Shown: positions 1-12,500 of the stretch, one piece after another
Layout of the letters: every line of letters starts with the position of its first letter
Position numbering within the stretch: the first letter of the stretch is position 1
DNA from: Breviolum minutum Mf 1.05b.01
Lineage: Eukaryota; Sar; Dinophyceae; Suessiales; Symbiodiniaceae
Direction: 5' to 3'
NCBI GenBank assembly: GCA_000507305.1
Contig: DF239282.1
Coordinates: 148,501 to 212,500 of the forward strand
DNA: 64,000 bases
The notes under the pieces: model-generated
Told to the model about the DNA's origin: nothing
Database searches by the model: none
Seen by the model: the letters and a program-made list of their open reading frames with translations, nothing else
Position numbers and translations under genes: made by a program

Positions 1-821
1 CTCAAACCATCAAGCTACGTTTGATGCCATAGACATTTCTGGAGTAGTTTATCTACAATCTTTTCCACCCCAAAAATCTTATCAAAGCTTCAAATTTTGG
101 CTTCAAGAATACTACCAAAGTTCCTGAAAACTTCATCATTTTCACGGGAATATCCCCTGATATAAGTTGCTGTATATCTGGCCTACTGCACCTCTGGGAT
201 TTTTTTGTCACAGCATGGGTTCCCTGAAACTATGACAAGCTTCCAAAGACTGCTTGGTTGACTGAAGCATTTCTGAAATTCATTGATTGGGAATGATCTT
301 AAATGATCTTAACATGCTATTTGAATGATATCTATTCAGGTAAAACTTTCGAAACCCTGTTTGAATGTAACCTGATGAGACATTACATCATAGTTTACAA
401 CATGGCTCATGTATGTGCTTCTACAAACCATCTCTATCTTGGCCTTGCAAAGCTTGCTTGTCAACTCTAAGACTGTCGCTGCTGCTCGACTGTGACAATC
501 CTCAGTTGAGTCATGTAGACTTCAATTGCATAGCTTGTTGTATGTTGAATCATCACACATGCAGATTGCACTGGCAACTTGCGCAACTTTTTGAAAATAT
601 ACTTCCAATAAACATATAGATATAATAAAATACATAATCATATGTATCCGTATCAGTGAATATTTATAAATATATATATATGTATATAACATCCATCTTT
701 GCTTCAACTAAGATATAAACAAAAACATGGGAGTTGTCTCATATTGTGCTCCATGTTTGCTGGTTAGTGATCCTGAGCAAACGCCCTTTGGAGTGCTTTT
801 TTGGGCAGATAAATACTTATG

Positions 822-953
822 GCTAATCAACCAAACCCCCCTCAGAAATAAGGGTTTGATAGCCGGCCCTATTAAGGGAAACCAATAGTTAATAAGCCCT
901 GAATAAGGCCTTATTTCTGTGGGGGGGGGTACGTTTGGGGGGGGGGGTGGTTG
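822..953. mobile_element. Foldback with poly-G/poly-C arm
   Basis: A-A-T-C-A-A-C-C-A-A-A-C-C-C-C-C-C-T-C-A-G and downstream A-C-A-G-A... complement (T-T-A-T-T-T-C-T-G-T-G-G-G-G-G followed by T-T-T-G-G-G-G-G) pair around a centre with G-C-C-C-T-A-T-T. The right arm has two long G runs (about 10 and 12). Confidence 0.55.
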
Positions 954-1353
954 ACCAGTCATGAGTTGCGGCAGTCTCAATTCACTGTCACAATTCCGAG
1001 GTGTCAAACAAGCTCTTGTATATACTTGACTCAATCCTTTCAAGAAAATAAATCACTTAAACACAAATTGTCTTGTCAAAGCAATGTCAAAACCAAAATA
1101 ACTCACCAATTCTGGAAAGCCTTTGAAATAAGACATCAAATGGAAGTAGTTCCTAAAACTTGTTGAAAATAACATCAAAATCACTGTCACAAATTTCAAA
1201 CCAAATTTGTTCCACCAAGTCTCAAGGTCTCAAGTCGAACGCGGTCTGCCTGTACAAAAATCTCACCCGTGGTGCATCCGGCGGATTTTGTTTCGGCCAT
1301 TTCAGAAAAGGAGAAAAAAAAACGAAGAAAAACAAAAACATGTACAGTAATTG

Positions 1354-1436
1354 AAAAGTAGATGGCACAGTCCCTGCATATTGGTTTATAAGGACCATCT
1401 ACTAACCTACCTTTAGGTATCTGTGCCATCTATTTT
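1354..1436. mobile_element. Short foldback with A-G-T-A-G-A-T-G-G-C-A-C-A-G arms
   Basis: A-A-A-A-G-T-A-G-A-T-G-G-C-A-C-A-G and C-T-G-T-G-C-C-A-T-C-T-A-T-T-T-T pair except one position. The interior also contains C-C-A-T-C-T-A-C-T, a possible internal repeat. No second copy was seen in the window. Confidence 0.6.
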
Positions 1437-2420
1437 GACCTTAAGGTAACAAGGTGACTGAAAGAATCAAACATAATCATGAATGTTCATTGATTCCAGA
1501 GACTTCATTGCAATGCTGGACAAAAAAAGCTAAGAGAAGAGTATATAAATCAAAAGTGCTCTGACCACAAAAGTTGAAATTCAGCAGTTTCCACAAGCAA
1601 GTGTCCCTTCACACAAGAAAACAAAATCCACACCTCCACTCGATGCACTTGCTTCTTCGCCTTACCATTTGTTGCTCTGATTTAACTATCGAATGGCAAA
1701 CACTGTAATAGAAAAAGAACCATCAGGCTGTTGTTGGCGTGTCTCCCCGGTACCAAAACATGGCATGGCTTCCCAACAAACGGTACAATTTTATATTGGT
1801 ATTATTTTGCAAATGGATGTTTTGTATTGCTGATGGCAGTACGATATAAGATTTCTTCCAGAAACACACATGTGCACAAACAACTGATCGTGTATGAGAC
1901 AAATAGGAATGTCCCCTGACTCAGCAATGTTCAACAATAGTAGTCGGCATTGATACTTTCACATAAATCAACGAAAAAAACTATATGATATACCTACGAA
2001 GGGAGGTTTATCTTTGTAAAGGGCTCTTAGCCATACTTGTGATTCATAACGACATGGCCAGAAGTATGCCAGTTGCAACCGGGGATGATACTGGCTCACC
2101 TTTTTAAGCAAACCCCCCAAAAAACAAAAAAGGCTTAACCTCCACGAAGTCCACCACTGGCGCAACAAATTCCCTAACAAAAAATAACAACTACAACTAA
2201 ACTAACATGTTATATATTATATTTATATATGTAAATAAATATATGTATATATATGATTTGTATTCAAGGGCTTCTCTTGATTCATACCAACAAAAAACAT
2301 CGCCATCTATCAGAGTTTTCAGTTGCTGTTGTTTGAGGACCTGATGGCAAAACGCCAGGCCAAGGGACATCTTCCTCACGCAACTTGCTACTAGAGACTT
2401 CAGCCTGAAAAAAAAACTGA

Positions 2421-2517
2421 GGATCCATGATCCATGTATGGTATATTTACCTACTGTACATTTGGTTGATTGTTTCTGGTACATGTAGGTAAACATACAA
2501 TACATGGATCCTATGGG
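2421..2517. mobile_element. F4 foldback (G-G-A-T-C-C-A-T-G ends)
   Basis: C-C-A-T-G-T-A-T-G-G-T-A-T-A-T-T-T-A-C-C-T-A and its complement around A-T-G-T-A-G-G-T-A-A-A-C-A-T-A-C-A-A-T, ending A-T-A-C-A-T-G-G-A-T-C-C-T-A-T-G-G-G. Confidence 0.75.
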
Positions 2518-2875
2518 AAATAAACTTGATGGGAGAGATTCAACAGAAATAAAACAAGTCGGAATTGAAGGCAAACGGACACAGGTTCTGATGTGTAACT
2601 ATTCCAAAGTGTTTCAAATTAAAACAAAAAATCACTCAGAGCTGGTGATGGCATGCTATAGGATTATTGTACATGATTGTAATATTGACTGATCTAGAAT
2701 CAAAGTGGGAATATTGTCAGTGTCACAGGTGAGGATCTTTGACTTCTTTGAGAGTATCCTTAGAACTTATATGGTACTATTCCAATCCAAGTACCTCAAT
2801 GATTCTTTGTTGAAATTCTCCATGTTTCCTGGTAAAAAGTCCCATTTATCATTTTAATGCGTATATGTCTATCTT

Positions 2876-2967
2876 ACCCATATCATCGATGTATGGTACA
2901 TTTACCTACGTTTGGTCAATTTCTATGGTATATGTAGGTAAATATACCATACATGGATCTTATGGGT
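2876..2967. mobile_element. F4 foldback
   Basis: G-A-T-G-T-A-T-G-G-T-A-C-A-T-T-T-A-C-C-T-A-C pairs with G-T-A-G-G-T-A-A-A-T-A-T-A-C-C-A-T-A-C-A-T. It is 359 bp from the previous copy in the same orientation. Confidence 0.75.
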
Positions 2968-4138
2968 AATATAATACGTGTTTAAAACACTCTATGTATG
3001 TTTTCTTCCAGAAAGTAGTATCCTCAAGTCACCGCGCATCCACTGGCGGCACGCATTGTTTTTGGAGTTTTGGCTATCGATAGCCGACCATGGCAGGGTG
3101 GGGCACACCGCCCTTGCCACCAACTGGAAGTCCATCTTTCAGCAAAGGAAATCGCTTACCTGCCAAGGGCAATCGCCACCCAACAAAAATAAGATGGAAA
3201 TGGTCACTTTTTGTTTGCAGGAAACCGATGCATTTGGGGGGGAACTCAGTTTGGGACATGCCCAAGATTAATGATGCTTGATCGAAATATTGGAGTGACT
3301 TCACTTCAAATTCAACAAATTTGAGTCGTGGTTACTTTGGAAGGATTTCCCAGACCTAACCACAGTTTGGGGGTTCGGGGATTGCCGTTTGGTCGCTATG
3401 AACTTCCCCCTGTGTTGATTCCCAATAATTAAAGCAGTAGCGGTTCAGTGCAATGATAGTAGCAGTGCGACTTGCCACTCATCTTGTACTTTTGAAATAG
3501 TTTGTAAAGAATTGTAGTGTGAGATTGGGGGAATTGGATTACATTGAGTGATAGTTCAAATAGTTCTTGTTTTCATTGCGACCTTCTTCATCAAGCTTTC
3601 ATTTTGGATGCGGCTGCACGAATTTGGAACGCCTTGCCACATTTCGTCGCTATCAAGTTTCTTTACCTAGTCTAATTTCAATGTTCATCTTTCTCGCTCT
3701 AATCGTGTCTCGCTTCTCTATGCCGTTTCTGGCTACCAAACAAAGCGGAAGTCAACTTGTCAATAAATTCTTATGCCATACCAGTATATACCATGGGTGA
3801 CTATCAATAAAGAACAACATGTTAAATACCAAAAATAAGATGACTCCAGAAAGCACGTAAGTCTAACAACAAACTAAACATCTATATAAAACGATATAAA
3901 ATACCTGCCAACAACAAGCCATCCTCATGACTACACATCAGTGTTTTCCCACCGTCAATATCTAAGTGGTGGCCTTTGCCCTTGCCACCATCAATGCCCT
4001 TGCCCGTCGCCAAGCCCATTCGGCGCCAAAAGCCAGGCTCTTCCTGGCGATGGCATCTGATAGCCAAGCCTCCAAAATGAGATCATACTTGTGATCACTA
4101 GTGAATGTGATAGAGACACGAAATTGCGGATACAATTA

Positions 4139-4190
4139 CAACAACAACAACAACAACAACAACAGCAACAACAACAACAACCACAACATG
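4139..4190. repeat. (CAA)n microsatellite
   Basis: About 14 C-A-A units with a single C-A-G and a C-C-A interruption. The poly-Cys open frame on the minus strand is a by-product. Confidence 0.8.
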
Positions 4191-5973
4191 ATATCGTTTT
4201 TCTGACAATTATAGGTTGCAAAATATCATGAACCACCACAGGGCCCTTCCATCCGTTTCTTTGACAGTCTCCGTTTCAAATGGGTGAGGAAATCTTGCCT
4301 TTCAGACATCCCCAAAGTCACCCTGCAATGGGATAACATCATCTCACACCATGGCATATCTCCCTTTTCGTTGTGAACGAAACAGTGTCTCAACCTCCTA
4401 TTTCGCCATCCCCGAAAACTTACAATTCAAACTAAAAAACCTACAAAACCTCAACAAAAACAAATTCCATCTTAGAAAAAATAACAAAATCCATCGTCCC
4501 AAACCTCCATTTCTGTTGATTCCAAAAACCACCATATCAGCGTAACATTTTGAAGCTACCCCACCTCCACTGGGCGATGAAAACCCAATTTCTCCCAGTC
4601 AACCTGTCAAGCTGTAAGGAACTGTGATTCGGATCCCCCAGAAGCCCAACCAAGGACCGCCATGGCACTGCCACCTGAAAACAAGGGTTCCAACATGAAA
4701 AAAAGGAGATGAACCATATTTTTTGGATTCATTTTGGGGGTTTTCCCATGTTTTGATCTTTTTCATTTGATTTTGGTTGTTTCCCATGTTTTTGGGCCAA
4801 CATGCACCAACTTGGAGTTTCCCATCATTTTGAATTATTTTGGGGGTCGGTTTTTATGTCAGTTTTTTTTGGGTGTATTTGTGATGTTGGACAATTTTCT
4901 CGATTTCGCGAAACCAAAAAACAACATGTTTGAGAAATGAATGCCTGTGTCTAGTGATGGCTATTCTTCCACTCTTATCTAATTAGCTGGATTGAAAACT
5001 GATAGATTTGACATAATGCTTTGTCCCTCAGATCTCACAACACGAATACATCACATGGTGCATCCGTGAACTGCGCATCAACCCTGGAACTGATGCACCT
5101 TTTTTTCTCCATCATGTCCACCCCGTTGTGCCACATCTACAGGCCTCAATTTTGAGTATGCAGTAAGGCCCCGTATGCAACGTATCGGCGTATCCAAAAA
5201 CATCACACACCCGGGCCCCAACAAAAAAAAATCAATCAAGGAAACAACCGTGGTCCGAAAAAAGGCTGTTCAAAGCCCCTGAAACTTTTGGGTTATCCTG
5301 TAGGATTGCCAGCGGTCAAAATCTGGGGTCTTGCACAGAGGTACTGGACCATCAAGACCGGAAAGGGGACCTCAGCTCGGTGCAGCAACATTCATGGCGC
5401 AGGGGTTGAGCTTTGCTAGCTAGTCAGCTAGTCAATTGGTGGTTCTGCTATGATTAAGATCAGGGATTCAACTCTGATACACTTTCAAGAAGTATTGACA
5501 GTTGGGATAGTTGGGGGAATTTGGATGAAATACGAAAGCCAATTGAGATTCACAACTTGTTTCAAAACATCTGCAAATTGTCGTCGAACATCACGAGGAA
5601 AACAACCATATGGAAGGAATGACTCAACGTTTGGATAGATCAGGTTGCATCAGACCTATGCAAAAAAATCAACTTCACATAGTTTTCGACCAAAGTTTAT
5701 CTGTTATCCTTGTGGGACTTGTAGGGAATGAACATTTGATCAATCCCAAGATTAACGTCCAAGTCATCTGAGCACGCTGCAGGGTGAGATAACGGTGCCT
5801 TTTGGCCCTGGGCGTCATGGATGATGGATGATGGTGGATGTCATCAGTACTCAAGAAAAGTAAATCAAGGAACATCAACAAAACTATAGCCTTGCAAGAA
5901 AAACATGTGCACACACACAGAGACACTAATGGACACATGTTTGGCACAGAAATCATAGTTTCATGAATATTTT

Positions 5974-6070
5974 CTAGTTGGTGGTTTCAACCCCTTTGAA
6001 AAATATTAGTCAAAATGGTAATCTTCCCCAAATAGGGGTCAAAATAAAAAATATTTGAAACACCACCTAG
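5974..6070. mobile_element. F1 foldback (MITE-like)
   Basis: Left end C-T-A-G-T-T-G-G-T-G-G-T-T-T-C-A-A and right end T-G-A-A-A-C-A-C-C-A-C-C-T-A-G are complementary apart from one missing base. The interior carries A-G-T-C-A-A-A-A-T-G-G and C-C-C-C-A-A-A-T-A-G-G-G-G-T. This copy is close to the apparent F1 consensus. Confidence 0.75.
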
Positions 6071-6417
6071 TTTTCTGATTGCTCTTCATCGGTTTTAGGG
6101 AATGCTGAAAAACCAACCCGCTTGCCTCGAATCTTCGACAAAATCTCTTGGCACCTCAGCTGCATCAAACAGAGGTCACATCACGGGTGATTCGATGGGT
6201 TTTCCTACGGTATCTAAACAAAAGTGAATGATGAATGATGGATGATTAATGATTACTTGGCTGTGCTCAAAATGATGCAAAAAAGAGGTACCAAAGTGAC
6301 TATAGATTCGATCTGTTTCGTAGTCCGAGCATCAATTTTTAGTGGTGAATAATCTAAGTCACTGTTAGATGATAGAACAATTAGTTGCTAGCATCCTTCA
6401 TACATGCTGCCGCTCTT

Positions 6418-6468
6418 AATGATGATGCTGATGATGACAATGATGATGCTGCCGCTGATGATGAGGAT
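6418..6468. repeat. (GAT)n-type microsatellite, imperfect
   Basis: G-A-T-G-A-T-G-C-T units repeated irregularly (G-A-T, G-C-T, G-A-C, G-C-C). Confidence 0.65.
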
Positions 6469-8309
6469 CCATTCAAATCATGATTTCATTACACTCCCAA
6501 CCTTTAGCCTTTATCAAGCCTGCTAGAAACCTGAAAGCAATAAGGTACTGATTCAGCGTTTCAACGCTTGAAAAGCTACTGACTCAGCGTCGTTGAACAC
6601 ATCCCCAAGACCATATCCAAAATTCAAACCACTTAAACTTAACAAATTGGAAACCGATTTGGGGTCAAATTCAGTCAAAAACTGCTACAATCACAAATCA
6701 ATTCAATGAAAAACATATCTTGTCTCAGAAAAACACCAATTTTCAAAAAACAACACCGAGTTTTTGGTGATGCCAGGATTTATGTTCCATGATTTTACCC
6801 CCTTTTGAAGGGGTCCATCATTCCTTCCCCCCTTATCCGTCATCTGTGTCTTCAGACTCATCAAAGGCATCCCGAGTCATCCGTGGTAACGCCTTGGGAA
6901 CGTTAAAGGTTTTGGAAAAACGAAAGATGTATCACTATATCCACCGTTTTTGAAATAGTTCTAGTATGTGTGTGTTATATAAAACTGAAAGATTTGGCTC
7001 TGTTACAGTACTATGTTTAGTATACAGTATAAGTATTGTGTATCTATTCTATATGAATGAATGTTCGGAGTGTAAATAGATGGTTGGGTTTAAAATACAT
7101 TCGTTTGGTACCTAAAATCCACTGGCTTCCTGATGGCACCAACCTGGCCAAGGTTCGTTGGAGGTTGCTCTAATTGAAAACAACACGAATCTCTGGGTAG
7201 AGACAGTCTTTCCAAATTGTTTCCACTATATAGCACAGAACAATCTCAACCTTGATCTCTTGAGTGTGTAGTTTTGTCATGATTCTACATTTTCCAAACA
7301 AGTCGGATTCTGTCAGAGTTTTGAAGTTGTGAATGTTCTTATGTCCTTAAATATAGTGTTTTTTATTGAGCCAAGTTATTACATTGGATCATCTTGGCAT
7401 CCTGTCATCATGTCTTATCAACCTTTTCATCCCAGATGATTCTCTCATGCATTCTTTTTGGAGGCCTAGAAACATCCGACACATTCAATCCAACTTGGAG
7501 AAGGCAAATGAGTCTAGAAAAATCGCTGAACAAAAAAATAATTTCGTTAAATTCGTCGCCTCCTAGTTGCAAAAGCTGCACAAGTTATCAGGAGTTATTA
7601 TTGTTTCCCCCCTGGAATCAACCCACGACACTGAAAATCTCACCTTGGACGTGGTGAAGGACGCCTGGTAGAAGCGTTCTGTTCGAACCTTGTTGAACAA
7701 GCATAAAAACGACTGGAGACACAGCTTGGATTTGAATATTTTGAGTTCACACTTATTTGTTCACTGACGCAAGTTTCGGCAGACTAAAACCCTCAGATTT
7801 CTTGATCCAAATCTCAGCACATATCACACTAATCCCTCACAGGTCGAAAAAGTCCACGAATAAACAACCAAAAAGACAATCTATACATCAATAAACGGTT
7901 TGAGCCTTCCCTTTGTTCATCAAACTCGCTCTCTCTTGTCACTTGGATTTTTTCACCCTTGAGGCTCAAACCCCTTTGTGAAGTTTACTGATCTTTGCCA
8001 TTTCCTCGCTTTGTTATAGGCGCACAAAACCGGGAAGGGAACCATCCACATGCGTGTAACCTTAGGTATGGACCTCTTTATGGGGAGTCGACCCGTCAAA
8101 GCGAATTGGTTGATGAAACAGGTTGAAACTATTCAAATTGCCAAGTCAGGAAAGGAAACATCATGAAACATCTCTAGACTCTAGAGTATGTCCAAAAATT
8201 ATGATCAACGAATCATCATCTTCAACTATGTTAGAACCATTCTACAGAATGCACTTCAGCAATCAAAACCTTTCGCGAATCACACCTTTCCTTCCTTCCA
8301 TGGGACACA

Positions 8310-8480
8310 ACCGATCCCAACATCACCGCATGCAAGCGATCGTTCTCCTCGGCAGAAAGGCAAAAGTCGAAGAGCTGCACGTTCTCCCGGATATGCAGCG
8401 GATTCCAACCTCCGTCGAAAGGCAGGAAAAAGACATCTCTCCAAAGATTTCCCCCGTGTCAATGATGTCAATGCTTTTGT
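8310..8480. other. GC-rich exon-like island, strand and frame not resolved
   Basis: Compositionally distinct from its AT-rich surroundings. On the plus strand one frame is Arg/Ser/Lys-rich (S-P-R-Q-K-G-K-S-R-R-A-A-R-S) and another reads L-L-G-R-K-A-K-V-E-E-L-H-V-L-P. The minus strand is open as well. Probably an exon, but which frame is coding cannot be decided by eye. Confidence 0.3.
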
Positions 8481-8821
8481 TTTAATGGGTTGATGCCTCA
8501 TGCTCATCAGTCAAAGGATGTGAACAAAATAGAACAAAACTAAAAGTGCCCTGCAAAAAAAACAAAGAAAAGATGTATCTCCTACTAAAAAAATAGTATA
8601 ATTTTCCATTGCCATGTTAGTTTAAAAGATCTTCAAACATGACAATTTACGGGAGGGGCTGACTGTTGGGAATCCCTCTAACCAGCTAAGCCTTTCAATG
8701 TTGGGCTCCCTTTACCCCCAACTCTCCCCTAACACTGCAGTTGTTTCATGGTAGATGCTGCAATAAAGATTAGCCACACATTTTGAACACAAGAAAATGA
8801 AAGAAGCGAAGCCTTGATTAA

Positions 8822-8920
8822 GTGGTTGATGGTTTCAACCCCTTTCAAAAAATATTAGTCAAAATGGGAATCTTCCCCAAATAGGGGTGAAAATAAAAGA
8901 TCTTAAAAACCACCACCCAG
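8822..8920. mobile_element. F1 foldback
   Basis: Shares the F1 interior (A-T-T-A-G-T-C-A-A-A-A-T-G-G-G-A-A-T) and a right end A-C-C-A-C-C-A-C-C-C-A-G. The left end is altered to G-T-G-G-T-T-G-A-T-G-G. Confidence 0.7.
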
Positions 8921-9295
8921 ATTGAGAACATGAACCATGAACATAACTTGTACCTTCCAACAGTGAATCTGATGCGTATCTTTGCGAAGTCACCACTCAA
9001 TTCAGGCTTATCATTCCAGTCCCTTGTCGGTCAATCTCAGCCTTAGTCCAAACCTCACACTGTTCTCAAAACAAAATCGATCCAACTGAATTTAACAAAT
9101 CTTAAGGTTGCTAACTAATAAAAACAAAAGTTATATAAACTCACTGAAGCCAGTCTTAAAAACCACTTGGAGGGTCTCTTCAATCAGGCCCCTTCACATG
9201 AGTTGAAGACAGTTGACTTCGAAGGTGCTTCTTCATTTGCCAAGAAAAACTACTTAAGTAAACATCAATCTCTGAACCAAGTCCACAAATTCTGT

Positions 9296-9512
9296 GAGGT
9301 CAGACTCTTTGGAAGGATGCTATGTCCTTGTTGTAGGTTCCAACGTAGTGCTACCTGCATGGTATGCTGCCAACGAACGGGGAGATGTTCAATCCAAAGA
9401 TGTCCCTATGGAGAGGTTGGAGATGCTGCGAAGGAGCTTGGGGTTTGGAATTAGATTCTTCGGATCACTGAAAGTTCTATCCTTCAACCAAGCGTCACAG
9501 GCTATGTCTTGA
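9296..9512 (+). CDS. Probable exon, plus strand
   Basis: From T-G-T-G-A-G/G the frame reads R-S-D-S-L-E-G-C-Y-V-L-V-V-G-S-N-V-V-L-P, then E-R-G-D-V-Q-S-K-D-V-P-M-E-R-L-E-M-L-R-R, to TGA 9510-9512. The end may instead be a donor before the stop. No domain recognised. It is followed 42 bp later by an F3 foldback. Confidence 0.4.
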
Positions 9513-9553
9513 GCATCGTGTGATTTACTCTTGATGCTTCAATTATGATGTGT

Positions 9554-9664
9554 TACTGTTGATGGAAGAAATCCTTCACCAGTTGATAGGTAGTTTATCC
9601 CATTATTTTCACGGCTTTATATATCCCAGGTGGTTGTTTGGGATTTCTGAACCATCAACAGTAT
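9554..9664. mobile_element. F3 foldback (T-A-C-T-G-T-T-G-A-T-G-G ends)
   Basis: Begins T-A-C-T-G-T-T-G-A-T-G-G-A-A-G-A-A-A-T-C-C and ends T-T-C-T-G-A-A-C-C-A-T-C-A-A-C-A-G-T-A. The internal A-C-C-A-G-T-T-G-A-T and C-C-C-A-G-G-T-G-G-T-T-G blocks recur in the other copies. Confidence 0.78.
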
Positions 9665-9967
9665 AACATGTTTTCCTGCAAACTGCAAATGAGATGTTCC
9701 TTTCACAGGCTGTGTCCGCAAAAGCCATCCGATTCCATCCAAAGGGTTCTAAATCACCATTATGTGGTGATGTGTGGTGTCACAAACTCTAACACTGGTC
9801 ATACTGACTTATACTGCACTGTTTTAGTCCAATCCAATAGAATCGCGTCAGGGCTTGATTCCTTGTTGATTCTTTACAGCTTGAAACACCAAAACTGTCC
9901 TCACCCTGACAACACCTGGGCGACTGTTTTCTGATGACGTTCTGCAATCTGCTGAAGTTGTTGTAGC

Positions 9968-10084
9968 TCGAGCACCTATCATGGAGCCCATGGTCGTCGT
10001 GAATTCATTTGGCGGAAAAAGTGGCCAACCAGCAGAGTGCGGGGAAGTATTGAAGTCTGTTTTTGAATATTCTTCAAAGTGATA
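9968..10084 (+). CDS. Probable terminal exon, plus strand
   Basis: After G-T-T-G-T-A-G the frame reads R-A-P-I-M-E-P-M-V-V-V-N-S-F-G-G-K-S-G-Q-P and ends E-Y-S-S-K with a TGA near 10080. The frame is also open further upstream to about 9890. It may be the 3' end of the gene with the exon at 9296. Confidence 0.35.
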
Positions 10085-10623
10085 GTATGTATTGTCAATG
10101 TCATGATATGGTCATACATTCCCAACACAGAAGCTCTTGGGGCATCTGAAGAAAACAGGCCACCCGAAGGATGTGCTGAAATCATTTTCCACAAAACATA
10201 GTGACATAGCCGATATGCAAGTTCACTACAAGCACAGGCAGCATCCAAAAGCTAAGATGGCACCTCCAATAATGGACGCATTTCACGAGCATCTGATTTG
10301 GTCAACACCTCATGTCCACTTATGCCGAGGACATGCCATTTCCATTGGGTCCATCCCACACACCCCAACTGAAAACTATAGTTTCTAACAAAATAAAACA
10401 TAACATCAAAACTATGGAAAAAACACAATACACCCTTCCCTCATTTCAAAGTTTCTAGTTGTATTTCTTTTCACCCCTGGGGCCTTGAAATACCCTGCCA
10501 TTTTTTCGTCACCACGTGACATTCATGAAGCTCTCCACCTTGATCTGTGAGCCTAAAGGCGCATAAGCTAGGACCTGCCGCCGGAAATTCATGGAGGCAA
10601 ATACCAAAGGTATTCAAGGGTGA

Positions 10624-10752
10624 TTCCAGGGACTCCCAAGGACATGGGATCCCCTTCCCATACTATTCCCATATTTCCCTAAAGATTCTTATGGGAGTGG
10701 TATGTGAAAATCTTAGGTGAGGGGCCCCATTATTGGGGGTCCCTGAAAATCC
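10624..10752. mobile_element. Foldback with C-C-A-G-G-G-A-C-T-C-C arms
   Basis: T-T-C-C-A-G-G-G-A-C-T-C-C pairs with G-G-G-G-G-T-C-C-C-T-G-A-A; inner G-G-A-T-C-C-C-C and G-G-G-G-C-C-C-C, C-C-C-A-T-A-C-T and G-G-T-A-T-G also pair. Single copy in this window. Confidence 0.55.
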
Positions 10753-12423
10753 GACTGAGGCATTCATCCTCAAGTTGAACGCCAGAGTTAGTAGCCGAAT
10801 CTGATGCGCGATCATTGAAAAATAACTGGTGAAAAAAAGATTCACTTAAATAGCTGGTCAATGTTGTGCATTGCTGAATGAAATCCTCAAACTTGGCTGT
10901 CATTGAGCAGTTCTTGCCATCTATACCCTTTTTATTTCCATATCTGTAGATTCATATGCTGTATCCATCTATCTTAACTATGTGAAAACATAGCTATATC
11001 ATCTAAGATCACCTGCAAACAACCTAGCTAACATCATCTGTACACCCTTGGACCCCAAAAAACCTGCTTTCTCAGTCTAGGTTCAACTCAACGTACCCCC
11101 CCTGGCCTGTATCCCAGCTGTTTCACAGAACTCACACATCTCCATGTTCGTATTCAAGGGATGCACCTGGTAAAACACCAATTTCATGACCCGAAGAACG
11201 GAGACCCCACAATGTGTCACAACTGATCTTGATTGCCATGGCGGTGTTCCCCAAGGTTTCCTTCCATTTTTTGGAGTTATAACCTATGTATTGGGGTTGA
11301 AAAAAACCTTCACTTTTCCATGGGTTTGGGATGTGATCCAAGGGTGGTCTTTATGCACCATCCTGGGAGACAAGCAATGGAAAAGATGTTTATTTTCATA
11401 TTCATTTTTGCCTTAGGAAGTAGGCCTTGGTGCTGTTCAAAAATTTGAAGGAACCGAATTGTAGAACGGGTAGGCAAATCATCCAAAAACGTGGCAGATG
11501 TTTTTATGGTTGTGATGCAACTGCAACAACTCAACTTTCAAAATATCAATAACTAAATCTTGATCCATCCATCTTCACAACAAAAACATGAAGCACAATG
11601 TGATATGAGACGGTTCTTCACCATCTTCCCCAACCAAAAAGTTACATGATGTGAAAATTGCAGTTAAAATTTGGCTCCCGTAAAGAACAAAAAAAAACAA
11701 CGATCCGTCCCAAAAAGGGGAGCCGCACTTCCAAAGCCATCACGGAAGGTGGAATCTTTGTTTGTGACAAAAACTTGCGAAAGACTTCCACACAAACCTG
11801 CCAAAAAAAAAGGGTCACTGCGATGCTTGGAAGGGGGTGACATGTGATTGGCTTTTCATGTGTTTCTGTTGGCGTTTTTGAAGGTGGTGGTGAAAACACC
11901 TGTGCTGTGCATTTTGTATTGTTTTATGATTCTAGATCCTTCCAAAGGAGTCAGTCACCTAGTGGAGCTACTTCGCTCAGACTGATGATGCAAAAATCAC
12001 TCAAAACAAAGCGGATGAAAAAGACTCATGCTGCACCAAAGATCAGGCATAAAAAACAACAAAAATGGTACAGAAAAGCAAGCATGTGACACATATTACA
12101 TTGTACATATACATTTGTATAAAATATATGGTCAACACGCTCCATAGTTGCAAAGACTTGCACCATTGTCACAATTGTCGAAAGCACAATGGAACAAAAG
12201 ATTCAAAAGGTGGCATCTAGTAGGATCATTGCTGGAAACTCGTGATTTTTGGCTTCACAAAGGGTCCAGGTTGCATCATAGAATCACTCTGTTGAAAACA
12301 TATCTGTACCTCAATTATATAAACAAATTCTCACTTGGTACAAAAAAACATCTGAAAAGCTTGTAAAACTCAAGCTATTTGTTTTGGAAATCGATTTGGA
12401 TCTACCAGTTCATCACTTACTCA

Positions 12424-12500
12424 AGGGATCCATGGGGTCGATATATTTCCCTACATTTGGCTTAGTCTAGTCTTATGGTAAATGCAGGAAAATATATCAT
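12424..12500. mobile_element. F4 foldback, truncated by or overlapping F2
   Basis: G-G-A-T-C-C-A-T-G-G-G-G-T-C-G-A-T-A-T-A-T-T-T and A-G-G-A-A-A-A-T-A-T-A-T-C-A-T-A pair in part. The usual right-hand T-G-G-A-T-C-C-T-A-T-G-G-G is missing where the F2 copy begins. Confidence 0.6.

Larger units (their letters stand above)
1..9295. other. Gene-poor AT-rich stretch
   Basis: Apart from the listed foldbacks, microsatellites and the island at 8.3-8.5 kb, I see no convincing exon. Short open frames here lack coding composition and splice signals. A palindromic G-G-C-T-A-T-C-G-A-T-A-G-C-C sits near 3071. Confidence 0.5.

Noticed and set aside
80-106. Spliced-leader relic (T-T-T-T-G-G-C-T-T-C-A-A-G, also near 41509)
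   Set aside because: Only about 12 bases resemble the dinoflagellate spliced leader, with an extra T inside the core, and the C-C-G-T-A-G-C-C-A part is missing.
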